This document shows, in pieces, positions 20,645-30,686 of a stretch of 64,000 bases of DNA (the first letter of the stretch is position 1; every line of letters begins with the position of its first letter). Made by a program: the position numbers and the translations under genes. Source of the DNA: Clostridiaceae bacterium (GTDB lineage Bacteria > Bacillota > Clostridia > Tissierellales > Sporanaerobacteraceae); assembly GCA_019391515.1 (NCBI GenBank), contig JAHXQP010000005.1:1-64000 (forward strand), read 5' to 3'. The notes beneath the pieces are model-generated. The model had not been told where the DNA came from, did no database searches, and worked only from the letters and a program-made list of their open reading frames with translations.

Positions 20645-22474
20645 ATGAAGGGGAACAAAAGATTTGATAAAAAGAAAGGGCTCTTATACTATCTATTAAT
20701 TATGTTGACAATAAATTTCATATTTAATGGATATCTTAAGCAGAAGTTTGTTCAAAATGTTAGTTATAGTGAGTTTGTAAGGCTTGGTGAAGAAGGAAAG
20801 ATTGTTTCGGTAGAAGTAGATAATGATGAAATTATATTTGTAGTAAAATCAGAAAATAAAAAATCGGGAAAATTATATAAGGCCAATAATATGAAGGACC
20901 CAGATCTTGTAGGAAAATTAGAAGAATGGGGAGTTAAAGAATACACAGCTAAAAGTCAGAAAGTATCTATGGCTCAATACTTTCTAACATCTTGGGTTAT
21001 ACCGATTATATTTATAATGATGATATGGAATTTTATATCCAGAAGTATCAGTAAGCGTATGGGCGGTAATGTTATGAATTTTGGTGAAAAAGTTGGGACA
21101 ATTTATGCAGAAAATGAAGCCAATGTTACTTTTGATGACGTGGCAGGTCAAGATGAAGCGAAAGAATCATTGCAGGAAATTGTAGACTTTATAAAAAATC
21201 AAGAAAAGTATACAAAAATAGGTGCAAAACTTCCAAAAGGAGCTCTACTTGTAGGACCACCTGGAACTGGTAAGACATTATTAGCTAAAGCTATTGCAGG
21301 AGAAGCTAAAGTTCCTTTCTTTTCTATTTCTGGTTCGGAATTTGTTCAAATGTTTGTAGGAATGGGAGCTTCAAGAGTAAGGGACTTGTTTAAACAAGCT
21401 CAGGAAAAATCTCCATGTATAGTATTCATCGATGAAATAGATGCTATAGGTAAAAAACGTGATAGTGGAGGTATAGGTGGAAATGATGAAAGGGAACAGA
21501 CTTTAAATCAACTTTTAACAGAGATGGATGGTTTTGATTCGTCTAGTGGTGTGGTTATTTTAGCTGCTACCAATAGACCAGAGGTGCTCGATCCAGCTTT
21601 ATTAAGGCCAGGTAGATTTGATAGAAGGATTATTGTTGATATACCAGATCTTAAGGGAAGGATAAAGATACTTGAAGTACATTCTAAGGATATAAAATTA
21701 GGGCCAGATGTAAATTTAGAGGATATTGCAAAGGCTACTCCTGGAGCTGCAGGTTCAGATTTGGCTAATATGGTTAACGAGGCAGCACTTAGGGCAGTTA
21801 GATTTGGAAGAAATGAAGTTATGCAAGAGGATTTAATGGAATCTATTGAAACTGTAATTGCAGGAGCTGAGAAAAAGGATCGCATCATGTCTCAAAAGGA
21901 AAAAGAAGCAGTAGCATATCATGAAGCTGGCCATGCAGTAGTAGCGGCAATGCTTGAAGGTACAGATCCAGTAGCGAAAATAACCATTGTTCCAAGAACT
22001 ATGGGATCTCTTGGATATACATTACAACTGCCAGAAAAAGAAAAGTATCTTATTTCAAAAGAAGACCTTCAAAACGAGTTAGGTATTTTATTCGGGGGAA
22101 GATCAGCAGAAGAGGTAAAGTTTAATCTAGTATCAACAGGAGCCTCTAATGATATAGAGAAGGCTACTGAAATAGCACGTAATATGGTTACAAGATATGG
22201 TATGAGTGAAAAATTTGGAATGATGGGACTAGAAACTGCAAGTGGACAATATTTAGATGGTGGCACAAATAAAAACTATAGTGAAACAACTGGCAAAGAA
22301 ATAGATGATGAGGTACTGAAATTAATCAAAAATGGCCATGAAACAGCGAAAAAAATATTAAAAGATAATATCGAACTTTTAGACTCGGTGGCAAGAAAAC
22401 TTCTTGAAGTTGAAACAATCAGTGGAGAAGAATTCAATGCTATGGTAGAAGAATATAAATTTAAAAATATATAG
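20645..22474 (+). CDS. ftsH: ATP-dependent zinc metalloprotease FtsH
   Basis: 609 residues from ATG 20645, preferred because GGAGG lies 11 nt upstream; an ATG at 20627 overlaps that site and has none of its own. Two membrane segments (~12-30 and ~112-132) flank a small extracytoplasmic domain. AAA domain: Walker A GPPGTGKT (~203), Walker [31 protein letters not shown]. Zinc site HEAGH (~425). Degrades damaged membrane and regulatory proteins as a hexamer. Monocistronic. Confidence 0.96.
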   Translation: MKGNKRFDKKKGLLYYLLIMLTINFIFNGYLKQKFVQNVSYSEFVRLGEEGKIVSVEVDNDEIIFVVKSENKKSGKLYKANNMKDPDLVGKLEEWGVKEYTAKSQKVSMAQYFLTSWVIPIIFIMMIWNFISRSISKRMGGNVMNFGEKVGTIYAENEANVTFDDVAGQDEAKESLQEIVDFIKNQEKYTKIGAKLPKGALLVGPPGTGKTLLAKAIAGEAKVPFFSISGSEFVQMFVGMGASRVRDLFKQAQEKSPCIVFIDEIDAIGKKRDSGGIGGNDEREQTLNQLLTEMDGFDSSSGVVILAATNRPEVLDPALLRPGRFDRRIIVDIPDLKGRIKILEVHSKDIKLGPDVNLEDIAKATPGAAGSDLANMVNEAALRAVRFGRNEVMQEDLMESIETVIAGAEKKDRIMSQKEKEAVAYHEAGHAVVAAMLEGTDPVAKITIVPRTMGSLGYTLQLPEKEKYLISKEDLQNELGILFGGRSAEEVKFNLVSTGASNDIEKATEIARNMVTRYGMSEKFGMMGLETASGQYLDGGTNKNYSETTGKEIDDEVLKLIKNGHETAKKILKDNIELLDSVARKLLEVETISGEEFNAMVEEYKFKNI

Positions 22475-22485
22475 ATAAAAGTTAA

Positions 22486-22511
22486 ATAGGCACTCAATAT
22501 TGAGTGCCTAT
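22486..22511 (+). terminator. Perfect hairpin after ftsH
   Basis: 26-bp perfect palindrome with GGCACTCAAT/ATTGAGTGCC arms. It is not followed by a clear T-run, so it may be a weak terminator or a 3-prime stabiliser. Confidence 0.55.
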
Positions 22512-22628
22512 AATAATTGTTGGGTATAGTTAATTTGAAAAAGATTCTATTATATAATAAGTGTTTTGGGAAAGATATATTTAATATATAATAATATAGA
22601 AGTATAAAAGGAAAGTAGGCGATATAAT

Positions 22629-23291
22629 ATGTTACCCCTTAGGGATACTATACAAAGTCGAAGGATTTCGATAGCCACATGGCTAATAATTATTATAAAT
22701 GTTTTAGTATTCTTTCATCAAATAACATTACCAGATGATGAAGCCTTAAATATGATATATGAATATGCCTTTATACCATCAAGATTTGTTAGAGGAATAT
22801 TCAATCCCAGATCCTATATACCACTATTTACAAGTATGTTCATGCACGGAAGTTTCTTACATCTCATTAGTAATATGTGGTCATTGTGGTTATTTGGAGA
22901 TAATGTAGAAGACAATATGGGACCTTTCAGATTCATTCTTTTTTATATACTAACTGGTTTAATAGCAGGATTTGCCCATTTCATTTCCAGTCCAATGTCT
23001 AATATACCAACAGTAGGAGCCTCAGGGGCTATTGCTGGAATAATGGGAGCCTATTTTATGATGTTTCCTCATTCTAGAATTGTAACCTTAATTCCAATCA
23101 TTCCATTTTTCATCCGTGTACCAGCCCCTATTTTTCTATTTATATGGTTTGTAGCTCAGCTTCGTTCAGGAATTCACGGCAATGCCATAGGTGGAGTAGC
23201 ATGGTGGGCCCATATTTTTGGATTTTTAGGAGGGGTATTTTTATATAAGAAATTCATAAAAAAGAGATATAGAAGGGCATATAGGAGTTAA
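22629..23291 (+). CDS. Rhomboid family intramembrane serine protease
   Basis: 220 residues, six membrane segments. Catalytic serine in GASGAIAG (about residue 130) and catalytic histidine in WWAHIFGFLGG (about 194); the TM2 motif HLISNMWSLWLFG is also present. The loop before TM1 includes the bacterial FTSMFMHGSFLH. It should cleave within the membrane; substrates are not predictable. Confidence 0.93.
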   Translation: MLPLRDTIQSRRISIATWLIIIINVLVFFHQITLPDDEALNMIYEYAFIPSRFVRGIFNPRSYIPLFTSMFMHGSFLHLISNMWSLWLFGDNVEDNMGPFRFILFYILTGLIAGFAHFISSPMSNIPTVGASGAIAGIMGAYFMMFPHSRIVTLIPIIPFFIRVPAPIFLFIWFVAQLRSGIHGNAIGGVAWWAHIFGFLGGVFLYKKFIKKRYRRAYRS

Positions 23292-23309
23292 AAAGTGAGG
23301 TGAATACTG

Positions 23310-23546
23310 TTGCATAAAAATGGTTTGGAATTGGCTGTTCTAAAAACAGTTAAAAATAACTATGAATTAAACTTAATAAAAGACTTATTAGATCAACATA
23401 AAATTCCATATATTATAAAAGATCGTGAAAGTGGTGGATATATGAAAATATATAGTGGGTTTTCAATATATGGAACTGATATTTTAGTAGAAAAATCACT
23501 ATTAAAAAAAGCAAAGGATATTCTTGATGAGTTTACTTCTAAATAA
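23310..23546 (+). CDS. DUF2007-type small signal-transducing protein
   Basis: 78 residues, TTG start with GTGAGGTG upstream, 18 bp after the rhomboid gene. The pattern of a helix that selects, then YIIKDRE...GFSIYGTDILVEKSLLKKAKDIL, matches the DUF2007 ferredoxin-like fold (putative prokaryotic signal-transducing protein). Probably co-transcribed with the rhomboid. Confidence 0.65.
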   Translation: MHKNGLELAVLKTVKNNYELNLIKDLLDQHKIPYIIKDRESGGYMKIYSGFSIYGTDILVEKSLLKKAKDILDEFTSK

Positions 23547-23621
23547 TAGTTTATAAATAGGAGATAATTAAATATATACAATATATATTCAATTATATAA
23601 GGAAGGAGTAGGCTACAATAT

Positions 23622-24143
23622 ATGTATATAAAAGATAAGAAAATATTTAAATGGGAAGTAGCAGGGGTTTTTTGGATAATCATAGTAGGTTCTCTTTTAC
23701 ATTTTGTATATGAATGGTCAAATAACTCTCCAATAGTAGGAATATTTTCTCCAATAAATGAAAGTGTTTGGGAACATTTAAAATTAGGTTATTGGTCTAC
23801 GATATTGTTTATGCTTATTGAATACTGGTTTCTTCGAAGATATGTAAGTGGATTTTTTCTTGGAAAAGCACTAGGTATTATTACATTAGAATTGACAATA
23901 CTTATTATTTTCTATAGTTATACAGCTATAACAAAAGAACCTATACTATGGATAGATATAGGTTCATACATAGTTGGAGCTATACTTTGCCAATTAGTAA
24001 GTTGTAGAATATTTAAAAAGCCTATTTCAGAAAAAAGTGAAAAACTAGGTCTTGCAATACTTATTGTCTTTGGAATCATACTAGGACTTTTTACCTTTTA
24101 TCCTCCTGATTTGCCAATATTCAAAGATCCTACTAAGTCATGA
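23622..24143 (+). CDS. DUF6512-type membrane protein
   Basis: 173 residues with five hydrophobic segments. The conserved LLHFVYEWS and PINESVWEHLKLGYWS blocks are those I associate with the clostridial DUF6512 family. Role unknown. GGAAGGAG precedes the ATG. Confidence 0.65.
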   Translation: MYIKDKKIFKWEVAGVFWIIIVGSLLHFVYEWSNNSPIVGIFSPINESVWEHLKLGYWSTILFMLIEYWFLRRYVSGFFLGKALGIITLELTILIIFYSYTAITKEPILWIDIGSYIVGAILCQLVSCRIFKKPISEKSEKLGLAILIVFGIILGLFTFYPPDLPIFKDPTKS

Positions 24144-24179
24144 TTAGATAGGCAAGCTTATATAAAAGGAGTCAAAGTA

Positions 24180-24224
24180 ATGAATAAAAAAATTTTATCT
24201 GCAAAGCCTAAATATAGAAACTAA
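24180..24224 (+). CDS. Possible 14-residue peptide
   Basis: ATG 24180 after AAAAGGAG encodes MKNN-like basic peptide MNKKILSAKPKYRN, stop at 24222-24224, 14 bp before the coat-protein gene. Good spacing and site, but so short that chance is a fair explanation. Confidence 0.25.
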   Translation: MNKKILSAKPKYRN

Positions 24225-24238
24225 TTGGAGGTGGTAAT

Positions 24239-24700
24239 TTGCAGATAAAACTATCACAAAAGGAAAGAATGCTCTTAGAAGATGGAAAGAAGCAAGAAGA
24301 ACTATGTGTGAAAAAATATCAAGGATATGCAAATCAAGTTCAAGATGTACAACTTAAAAATCTACTAACAGAAATAGCCCAAGAAGAACAACATCATCAT
24401 GACATGATTGACCAGATGTTACAAGGAATGGAACCAAATATGTCCCATAGTGGAATGTCAGCAACTCCACAAAACGATAATACATTTCAAGAACCAGGTA
24501 GTAATGTAAATGATCAGTTATTGTTAGAAGATTTATTAGCTACTGAAAAATACGTATCTGGTTTTTATGATACAACAGTATTTGAAGCAGCAAATCCTAA
24601 AGTTCGTCAAGCTATTCAGCATATACAAAAAGATGAACAAGGTCATGGAGAAAAACTATTTAACTATATGAATAGCCATGGAATGTACGATGTAAAATAA
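24239..24700 (+). CDS. CotF-type spore coat protein
   Basis: 153 residues, TTG start with GGAGGTGG. Two ferritin-like helical pairs: KKQEELCVKKYQGYANQ...EIAQEEQHHHDMI and LLEDLLATEKYVSGFYD...HIQKDEQGHGEKLFNYM, the pattern of the CotF/YhcQ family. A coat or spore-associated structural role is expected. Met/Gln/His-rich linker between the halves. Confidence 0.8.
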   Translation: MQIKLSQKERMLLEDGKKQEELCVKKYQGYANQVQDVQLKNLLTEIAQEEQHHHDMIDQMLQGMEPNMSHSGMSATPQNDNTFQEPGSNVNDQLLLEDLLATEKYVSGFYDTTVFEAANPKVRQAIQHIQKDEQGHGEKLFNYMNSHGMYDVK

Positions 24701-24703
24701 AAT

Positions 24704-24741
24704 TCGCCCTATTTTATCTCAGGATAAAATAGGGGTGTTTT
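24704..24741 (+). terminator. Terminator after the coat gene
   Basis: CGCCCTATTTTATC pairs with GATAAAATAGGGGTG around TCAG, followed by TTTTTT. Confidence 0.85.
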
Positions 24742-24819
24742 TTATGTAAAAAAGTATTGCAAAACAGTTTTTCTGGTAGTAAAATTATTTTGTTATTCTT
24801 TATAAGGTGGTGGAAAATC

Positions 24820-25626
24820 ATGTTAATTACTTTTGATCCCTTTAGAACAATAGGGATACCAAATGTAACCTATATTAAACCAGAAAACATGTTTAAAGAA
24901 ATAGATAAGATAAAAAATGCAGAGTATATATTGTTTCCAGAATATTGGCAGATAAATTCCTTAGTTTATGGACTTAAAAAGAAGATATTTCCCAACATTA
25001 GCACTTACCAATTAGGTCATAATAAGATTGAAACTACTAGGGCACTATGGGCCACTTTTCCAAAGAATACACCTTATACTCAAATACTAAATAGAGATCA
25101 TATAGATATAGGGGCAATTGAAGAAGAATTTGGCTATCCACTAGTGGCTAAGGAAATTAAAAATTCCATGGGAAGAGGGGTCTTCCTCATAAAAAATAGA
25201 CAGGAATTAGAAGAATATATAGATAAAAATTCTATCCTATATATACAACAAAAACTTCCTATAGATAGGGATTTAAGAATAGTATATGTAGGGAATAAGG
25301 TTATAGGATCATATTGGCGAATAGCTAAGGAAGGAGAATTTCATAACAATATTGCAAAAGGGGCTAGTTATGATTATCATAATATTCCTTCAGAAGCTAT
25401 AGAAATAGTAAAAACAGTGGCAACAACACTAGATATAAATCATGCCGGATTTGATATAGCAGTAGTAGATAACAACTTTTATATATTGGAGTACAATGTA
25501 ATGTTTGGAAATGAAGGATTAAGAAATATGGGAATTAAAGTAGAAGAATATATTTATGAATATATATCAAAAGATTTTAACAATCCAAACAATCCCAATA
25601 CTCCTAGGTATTTCAAAGTATCATAG
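24820..25626 (+). CDS. RimK-like ATP-grasp enzyme
   Basis: 268 residues from ATG 24820 (AAGGTGG upstream). ATP-grasp elements: YPLVAKEIKNSMGRGVFLI (glycine loop), ILYIQQKLP, DLRIVYVGNKVIGSYWR, and the metal-binding HAGFDIAVVDNNFYILEYNVMFGN near the end. Such enzymes ligate an amino acid to a carboxylate, e.g. glutamate addition by RimK. Substrate unknown. Confidence 0.75.
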   Translation: MLITFDPFRTIGIPNVTYIKPENMFKEIDKIKNAEYILFPEYWQINSLVYGLKKKIFPNISTYQLGHNKIETTRALWATFPKNTPYTQILNRDHIDIGAIEEEFGYPLVAKEIKNSMGRGVFLIKNRQELEEYIDKNSILYIQQKLPIDRDLRIVYVGNKVIGSYWRIAKEGEFHNNIAKGASYDYHNIPSEAIEIVKTVATTLDINHAGFDIAVVDNNFYILEYNVMFGNEGLRNMGIKVEEYIYEYISKDFNNPNNPNTPRYFKVS

Positions 25627-25628
25627 TA

Positions 25629-25690
25629 AAATAACCCTTTGATTTAGAGTTTTGTCTTAGTAAACTCGTTAGATCAAAGGGTTACTTATT
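25629..25690 (+). terminator. Terminator after the ATP-grasp gene
   Basis: TAACCCTTTGAT and ATCAAAGGGTTA form the stem with a ~30-nt loop, then TTATTTTTA. Confidence 0.75.
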
Positions 25691-25781
25691 TTTATGCAAA
25701 AATTGAAAATATGAATACACTAGTCATATAATATACCCTATATATAAATATAATCCTATTGACATATCTTATAAAGTGCTG

Positions 25782-25856
25782 ATGGAAGAAGATATAAGAC
25801 AACTTAAAATGGCTAAAGATACAATTGTATCTTTAGAGTCCCAACTATTGAAGTAA
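25782..25856 (+). pseudogene. Remnant of a small helical T7SS partner protein
   Basis: 24 codons (MEEDIRQLKMAKDTIVSLES...). The open frame continues upstream without a start as NPIDISYKVL. A small helical frame directly before an LXG gene resembles the ~90-residue WXG100-like partners encoded with LXG toxins; here only the end survives. Confidence 0.35.
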
Positions 25857-25868
25857 AAGGGGGTAGCT

Positions 25869-27376
25869 ATAGGATACTATGTTAAATATGAAGAGTTGCA
25901 ATCTGTTCAACAAAGTATTTTATCTCAAATAGCTAACTGGAATGAACAACTTGAAGATATTTCAAAAAAACTAATAGATATTGCTGAAATGGAAGAGATG
26001 GAAGGAAAAACTGCAAATAGTATACGAAATTACATATATGAAGTGCATATAACCTTAATAGGATGCTTAAGCCAGCTTTTAAAAGAATATGAAACAAGGT
26101 TAATACTATATGCAAATGGATACTATGAATTAGATGCAGATACTAGTGCAAAGATTAGCCAAGATGAATTGGAAGAACAGATGATACAATTAGAAAATGA
26201 AAAAGGAGAATTTATAAACATAGATGAATCTTTAAAGAAAACATTAAATAGCATATTAGATATAATATCTTTAACACCTCCTTCTGCTTATAGGGTAGAA
26301 AGTAATTATACAGGATTATATAATGATACTAGGAACTTAAGGGCTACAATAGGTGAATATGAAGAAAATCATTTTAATTCAGACTTTGATACAATAGAAG
26401 AAATGATATCTGGTCTATCCCAAATAATTAAAGAGCAAACAAGGAAAGAAGATATTACAATAACCAACTATAAAGTAGGAGCTATTGCCAAAATACCTGC
26501 CTATAAAACATTGTTAGATATCTATACTAAACAACAGTCTTATCTAAATGAAAGTAGTGAAGAACTGACGAAAGCCATAGCCAACTATAACAAACTCCAA
26601 CAAATTATAGAAGAAGAAATGTCTATAAAACAACGTAAAATAGAAGGTAGTTTGCAAACTATAGGGGGAATTGTATAGGAATAATAATAGGAGGAGTTAC
26701 TTATAGAGGGTTGGGAAAAGTAGATAAAGTTGTAAGTAAGGTGAGGAATATTGGTAAACTTGAAGTAAAGATGGTTGAAGCAATATCTATAGATAAAGCA
26801 ATATCTATAGATAGAAATGAAACTTATTATGGTGATTTAATGGTATAGGAAGAAAAAGCTAGGTATAGTAACTATTGGAGAGAGCGGGGAATAGGTTCAG
26901 ATAATACATGGGAAGCATTTTGGGAGGCCAATCCTAGTGGGAGAGCAGACGATTATTTTAAACTAATTAAAGACCAATCGCCTTGGCCACAAGGATATAA
27001 TCCGATGGACAATATAATAACAATGAAGGAAGGTAATACATTCAAAATGGTATTAGATAATGAACAACCATTGACTAAACCAGGAGGATTTGGAATACTA
27101 GAGGATGTGCCAAATGTAGAGTTTGCAAGAAATGATATGGCAATTAAGTCTAATTGGAAAGTAGATTGTGGGAAAGTTGTTACTTACAGAGTAAAACAAG
27201 GTGTTGAATTAAATGTTCCATCGGGTCCAATAGGACCACAAATCGATTTAAAAACTGACAAATATTTGCCAGGTAATAGTTCGATTACACAATTAGATTT
27301 ATTTAATGGTTTAGGTAATGTAGATAGAAATAATTATATAGAGTATGTTCCTAGTAGTTTAAGAAAACTTAATTAG
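25869..27376 (+). pseudogene. Broken LXG-type polymorphic toxin
   Basis: The N-terminal frame reads GYYVKYEELQSVQQSILSQI, typical of LXG domains secreted by type VII systems. AAAAGGGGG precedes codon ATA 25869 where ATG would be expected; the first ordinary start is TTG 25896. The ~260-residue helical domain ends in SLQTIGGIV and a stop at 26676-26678; shifting frame there continues as GIIIGGVTYRGLGKVDKVVS to a TAG at 26846-26848. Beyond that TAG the same frame is open to 27376 and encodes a globular C-terminal toxin domain (SPWPQGYNPMDN, TKPGGFGILEDVP, VPSGPIGPQI) whose activity I do not recognise. One frameshift and one nonsense codon, so full-length toxin is unlikely. Confidence 0.7.
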
Positions 27377-27386
27377 GAGGAAAGAA

Positions 27387-27917
27387 ATGAGAATTGATTA
27401 CAATGAATTTGAAGTATCGTGGGTTTATAATAATAATAACATAAAATATGTCTCTGAAGGGATTCAATTTGCAACTGAAAGCAATGGATTGATATACATT
27501 GAGCTATTCAATGATAACATTTATGAACGTCAATATGTAACTTTTGAAGGGGATCTTATTTTAGCACATAATGTAGATAATGGGGAAATAAAGATATCAA
27601 CACAGGGTGGGCAATTGAAAACTATTAAAATACCTTCACTTAAAAGTGTTTCATTAAGTAATAATCAAAAAATATATATATTATCTGGTGAAGGTCCTAG
27701 CTCAAGGTTACGTGAATATACATTAGAAGGAATATTACTTAAAGATTTATCACCACCACAAGGATATAGTTTTTATCGCTTAGGTCAAATGAATGAAGGA
27801 ATTAATGTTGTTTGTAGAGGTTATCAAGACAAGGCTGATCAATATGGCAGAAATGATTGGAACTTTTATTTTGATGTGCAAAAAGGTGAATGGATAAAAG
27901 AGTCTTTGGCATATTAG
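27387..27917 (+). CDS. Putative immunity protein for the LXG toxin
   Basis: 176 residues, intact, 10 bp after the toxin frame with GGAGGAAAG. Beta-rich, with WD/propeller-like repeats of the form GLIYIELFN, GDLILAHNV, GEIKIST. No family recognised. Position immediately after a polymorphic toxin C-terminus is the reason for the call. It remains open although the toxin is broken. Confidence 0.5.
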   Translation: MRIDYNEFEVSWVYNNNNIKYVSEGIQFATESNGLIYIELFNDNIYERQYVTFEGDLILAHNVDNGEIKISTQGGQLKTIKIPSLKSVSLSNNQKIYILSGEGPSSRLREYTLEGILLKDLSPPQGYSFYRLGQMNEGINVVCRGYQDKADQYGRNDWNFYFDVQKGEWIKESLAY

Positions 27918-27933
27918 AATCAATAAGAGAATA

Positions 27934-28027
27934 AGGGATTACTAAAGAAAATATAACTTTATTATCTACAAATAAAGAAATTAAAGAACATATAAAAGAA
28001 TATTTTAAGAATGAAGTTCCAATGTAG
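27934..28027 (+). pseudogene. Small C-terminal gene fragment
   Basis: A frame without start reads KEIKEHIKEYFKNEVPM then stop. It looks like the end of a helical protein, possibly a second immunity gene. The 27918-28299 gap otherwise holds only two hairpins. Confidence 0.3.
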
Positions 28028-28068
28028 GAGATAAAATATAAAATTTAGGGACTAAAAAATATTAGTTT

Positions 28069-28107
28069 CAAAGGCCATGACATATAGAAAATAGTTATGG
28101 CCTTCTT
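28069..28107 (+). terminator. Terminator-like hairpin
   Basis: AAGGCCATGAC and AGTTATGGCCTT pair, followed by CTTTAC. It closes the toxin/immunity remnant region. Confidence 0.6.
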
Positions 28108-28216
28108 TACAATTTATATTATATTTTGAAAATTAAATTATAATATAGATAATGATTATTTCTGGTTTAACAGGCTTTAAAGTACCATAATAATATTTTA
28201 TATAAGAATAGGTAGA

Positions 28217-28250
28217 AAAGTCCTTATCATTTTAAGATAAGGGCTTTTCG
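28217..28250. terminator. Bidirectional terminator between converging units
   Basis: AAAAGTCCTTATC and GATAAGGGCTTTT form a stem with A/T-rich flanks on both sides. It lies between the plus-strand toxin region and the minus-strand amidase. Confidence 0.75.
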
Positions 28251-28299
28251 TTGGTATATTTAGTAACAAGAATAAATTAGTTTTATATAAATATTTATA

Positions 28300-29217
28300 T
28301 TATAGATTTATGTTTAATTGTCTTAAAATATATGTTGGAATAGCCATTCTAGCAGTTTTTAAAGGATCTACAACCTGGCTAATTTGTAGATCAGCACATA
28401 ATCCACAGATAAAACCTGCATCATAAAAATCTATATCTCCATTTTTTGTTATAAAATCAACCATTTTTACCATCGCTTTTTTTAATGATTTATGAACTTC
28501 TTTTTCAGATGCTATCGAAGCAAAGATATCATCTGATTTAACAAAAGGTATATCTATTTTTAAATCTCTTCTAATTTTCACTTCTATTTCTACTTCTCCT
28601 GATACTTCTAAACCTGTGAAAAAAGATTCTCCATCACCCATTGCAGCATGCAGATCTCCAAGAGCTAGTAATCCACCATCTACAAATACAGGTAGAAATA
28701 TTGTTGAGCCTTCTTTTATTAAAGTTGTATCAATATTTCCTCCATGATCTCCAGGTGTATTGGTTGGAATAGAACCTTCAGCTGGTGCAACTCCTATAAC
28801 ACCAATCATAGGTTTTAAATCTACCTTAGTATTATCAATTTCTATTTTCTCATTATCAAAATTATAGAATTTTGTAATAGGTTTTTTTATCATGTCGCCA
28901 AGAAGTCCTTCTTTTGGAACACACATAGTAAAACCTGGAGAATTACATTTGATTTTTTTTATTTTAACTTCTAAAACATCTCCTGGCTTAACATTATTAA
29001 AATATATAGGGCCGGTAGATGGGTTCAAAGTACTATAGTCTACTTCCGCCATTGTATCTTTTTCTGTCTTAATGTCTCCAGAGAAACAATCTTTAGTTTC
29101 TAAAATTAGGGTAGCAGGAAGAGTAACATGTTTTGATGGATTGAGTCCTTTTTCAAAACTATAAATAACATTATCGCTTGATACATAAATAGCATGATTA
29201 TTTGAAATACCAGTCAT
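28300..29217 (-). CDS. Acetamidase/formamidase
   Basis: 305 residues of the FmdA/AmdA family: LPATLILETKDCFSGDI, STGPIYFNNVKPGDVLEV, GVIGVAPAEGSIPTNTPGDHGGNID and LGDLHAAMGDGE are family hallmarks. It hydrolyses short amides such as formamide to ammonia and the acid. Last gene of a reverse-strand set with an APC permease, an isochorismatase-like hydrolase and an XRE regulator, suggesting uptake and stepwise breakdown of an amide- or carbamoyl-containing compound. Confidence 0.88.
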   Translation of the reverse strand: MTGISNNHAIYVSSDNVIYSFEKGLNPSKHVTLPATLILETKDCFSGDIKTEKDTMAEVDYSTLNPSTGPIYFNNVKPGDVLEVKIKKIKCNSPGFTMCVPKEGLLGDMIKKPITKFYNFDNEKIEIDNTKVDLKPMIGVIGVAPAEGSIPTNTPGDHGGNIDTTLIKEGSTIFLPVFVDGGLLALGDLHAAMGDGESFFTGLEVSGEVEIEVKIRRDLKIDIPFVKSDDIFASIASEKEVHKSLKKAMVKMVDFITKNGDIDFYDAGFICGLCADLQISQVVDPLKTARMAIPTYILRQLNINL

Positions 29218-29298
29218 TTTTTATTCCTCCTTTAGATCGGTTTATTGTCTGTGCATTTCGAATTTTGCGGTTATTATAATTTAATAATATTTAGATTT

Positions 29299-30663
29299 TT
29301 AAATATCCTCTAAAGATTTTTTAATACTTTTAGTTGCCATAAATTTATAATATATTGCTAATGCTCCTATCCAAATAAGACTCGCTAAAAGTGAATGAAT
29401 ACTATTTTTAAATGTAAAATATACAACCATTATAACTCCTAATATTCCAAGTATAGGAAACAGTGGAAATAAGGGCTGTTTCCAGCCAGCTTCTTTAATT
29501 TCTTCAGGATATTTTTTATGATAAATAATTGCAGCAACTAGAGCAAGTCCCCATGAAAGCGACCATGCAAATGTCATTTGATAAGAAAGTGTAACGTAAA
29601 CAAAATCGGGATTTTTAATACCAATTAAAATTAAAAATATAGAAGCTAAATATACAATAAGAATTCCACCAATTGGAGTTCTAGTTTTTGGATTAATGTA
29701 GGCAAAAACCTTAGGTAAATAGCCATTTTTGGCATTTTGGTAAAATATACGTGAAGAAGCATATATTGTCCCCATAAGTATTGAAGTTGCTGAGGCTATC
29801 CATGCAGCAAAATTAAGAATAAAACCACCAGCTTGTCCAAAGATTTTTACTGCAGCTGCCGTAAATGGAGAAACATCCATAGTTACTTCATGCCAAGGAA
29901 TAATTCCCTCAACAACAAATTGATCGATTGAATACACTGCTAGGAAAGTAATACTTGCCCATACCATTGCTTTAGGTAAATGTCTAGGATCTTTGCATTC
30001 ACTGCCAGTAGTAGCTAAAGTTACTGCACCCATATATGCATAAGTACCTAAAGGTATTGTAGCTAAAAATCCATTCCAACCATGAGGCATAAATGGCTTA
30101 TAATAATCCATATTTACTTTGCCTATTCCTAATATTCCAAACATCACCATTATTGAAATTAAGATGATAACTAAAATTAATTGTGTACGTGCTGCAATAG
30201 CTGTTCCAAGTATATTGAGAAGTGCAAATAAGCTTAAGAAAATAAATGCAAATATTATTGTCCATTTATTCACATCGAGAGATGGAAAAAACCAGCATGT
30301 TAGACGTCCTAAAGCAATCCCAGTAGTTCCTCCTGTAATTACCCAACCAAGAGCAAATGAGAATCCAGAAAGGAATCCCCACCATTTTCCCATGAACCTT
30401 TCTACCCATAATGACATAGCTCCAGCATTTGGCATTCCAACTGCTAATTCTCCTAATCCTATCATCATAAACATTTGTAGAATTCCTGCTATGAGAAAAG
30501 CGAGAAAAGCACTAGGTCCAGAATATGCTATTCCCTCTCCAAGTAATAGGAAAATTCCATCGCCTACTACTGAACCTACGCCACATGCCCATATAGTCCA
30601 AAAACCCATATTTCTTATAGGTTTAGCTTCAGCCATTTCTATTTGGTCTGTTGAATTAGACAT
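29299..30663 (-). CDS. APC family amino acid/amine permease
   Basis: 454 residues, 12 membrane segments. TM1 carries GVGSVVGDGIFLLLGEG, the unwound substrate-binding helix of APC carriers. SGPSAFLAFLIAG and GMPNAGAMSLWVERFMG follow. AAGGAGATG upstream of the ATG. Located between two hydrolases; it probably imports their substrate. Confidence 0.85.
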   Translation of the reverse strand: MSNSTDQIEMAEAKPIRNMGFWTIWACGVGSVVGDGIFLLLGEGIAYSGPSAFLAFLIAGILQMFMMIGLGELAVGMPNAGAMSLWVERFMGKWWGFLSGFSFALGWVITGGTTGIALGRLTCWFFPSLDVNKWTIIFAFIFLSLFALLNILGTAIAARTQLILVIILISIMVMFGILGIGKVNMDYYKPFMPHGWNGFLATIPLGTYAYMGAVTLATTGSECKDPRHLPKAMVWASITFLAVYSIDQFVVEGIIPWHEVTMDVSPFTAAAVKIFGQAGGFILNFAAWIASATSILMGTIYASSRIFYQNAKNGYLPKVFAYINPKTRTPIGGILIVYLASIFLILIGIKNPDFVYVTLSYQMTFAWSLSWGLALVAAIIYHKKYPEEIKEAGWKQPLFPLFPILGILGVIMVVYFTFKNSIHSLLASLIWIGALAIYYKFMATKSIKKSLEDI

Positions 30664-30686
30664 TTAATAAGCATCTCCTTCTATTT

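Noticed and set aside
26676-26848. Stops in the LXG gene as further selenocysteine codons
   Set aside because: The breaks are a frame change and a TAG, not an in-frame TGA, and no downstream stem is evident.
30119-30667. 182-codon plus-strand frame opposite the APC permease
   Set aside because: Antisense shadow: Pro/Ile/Asn-rich text without a domain, while the minus strand carries clear permease motifs.
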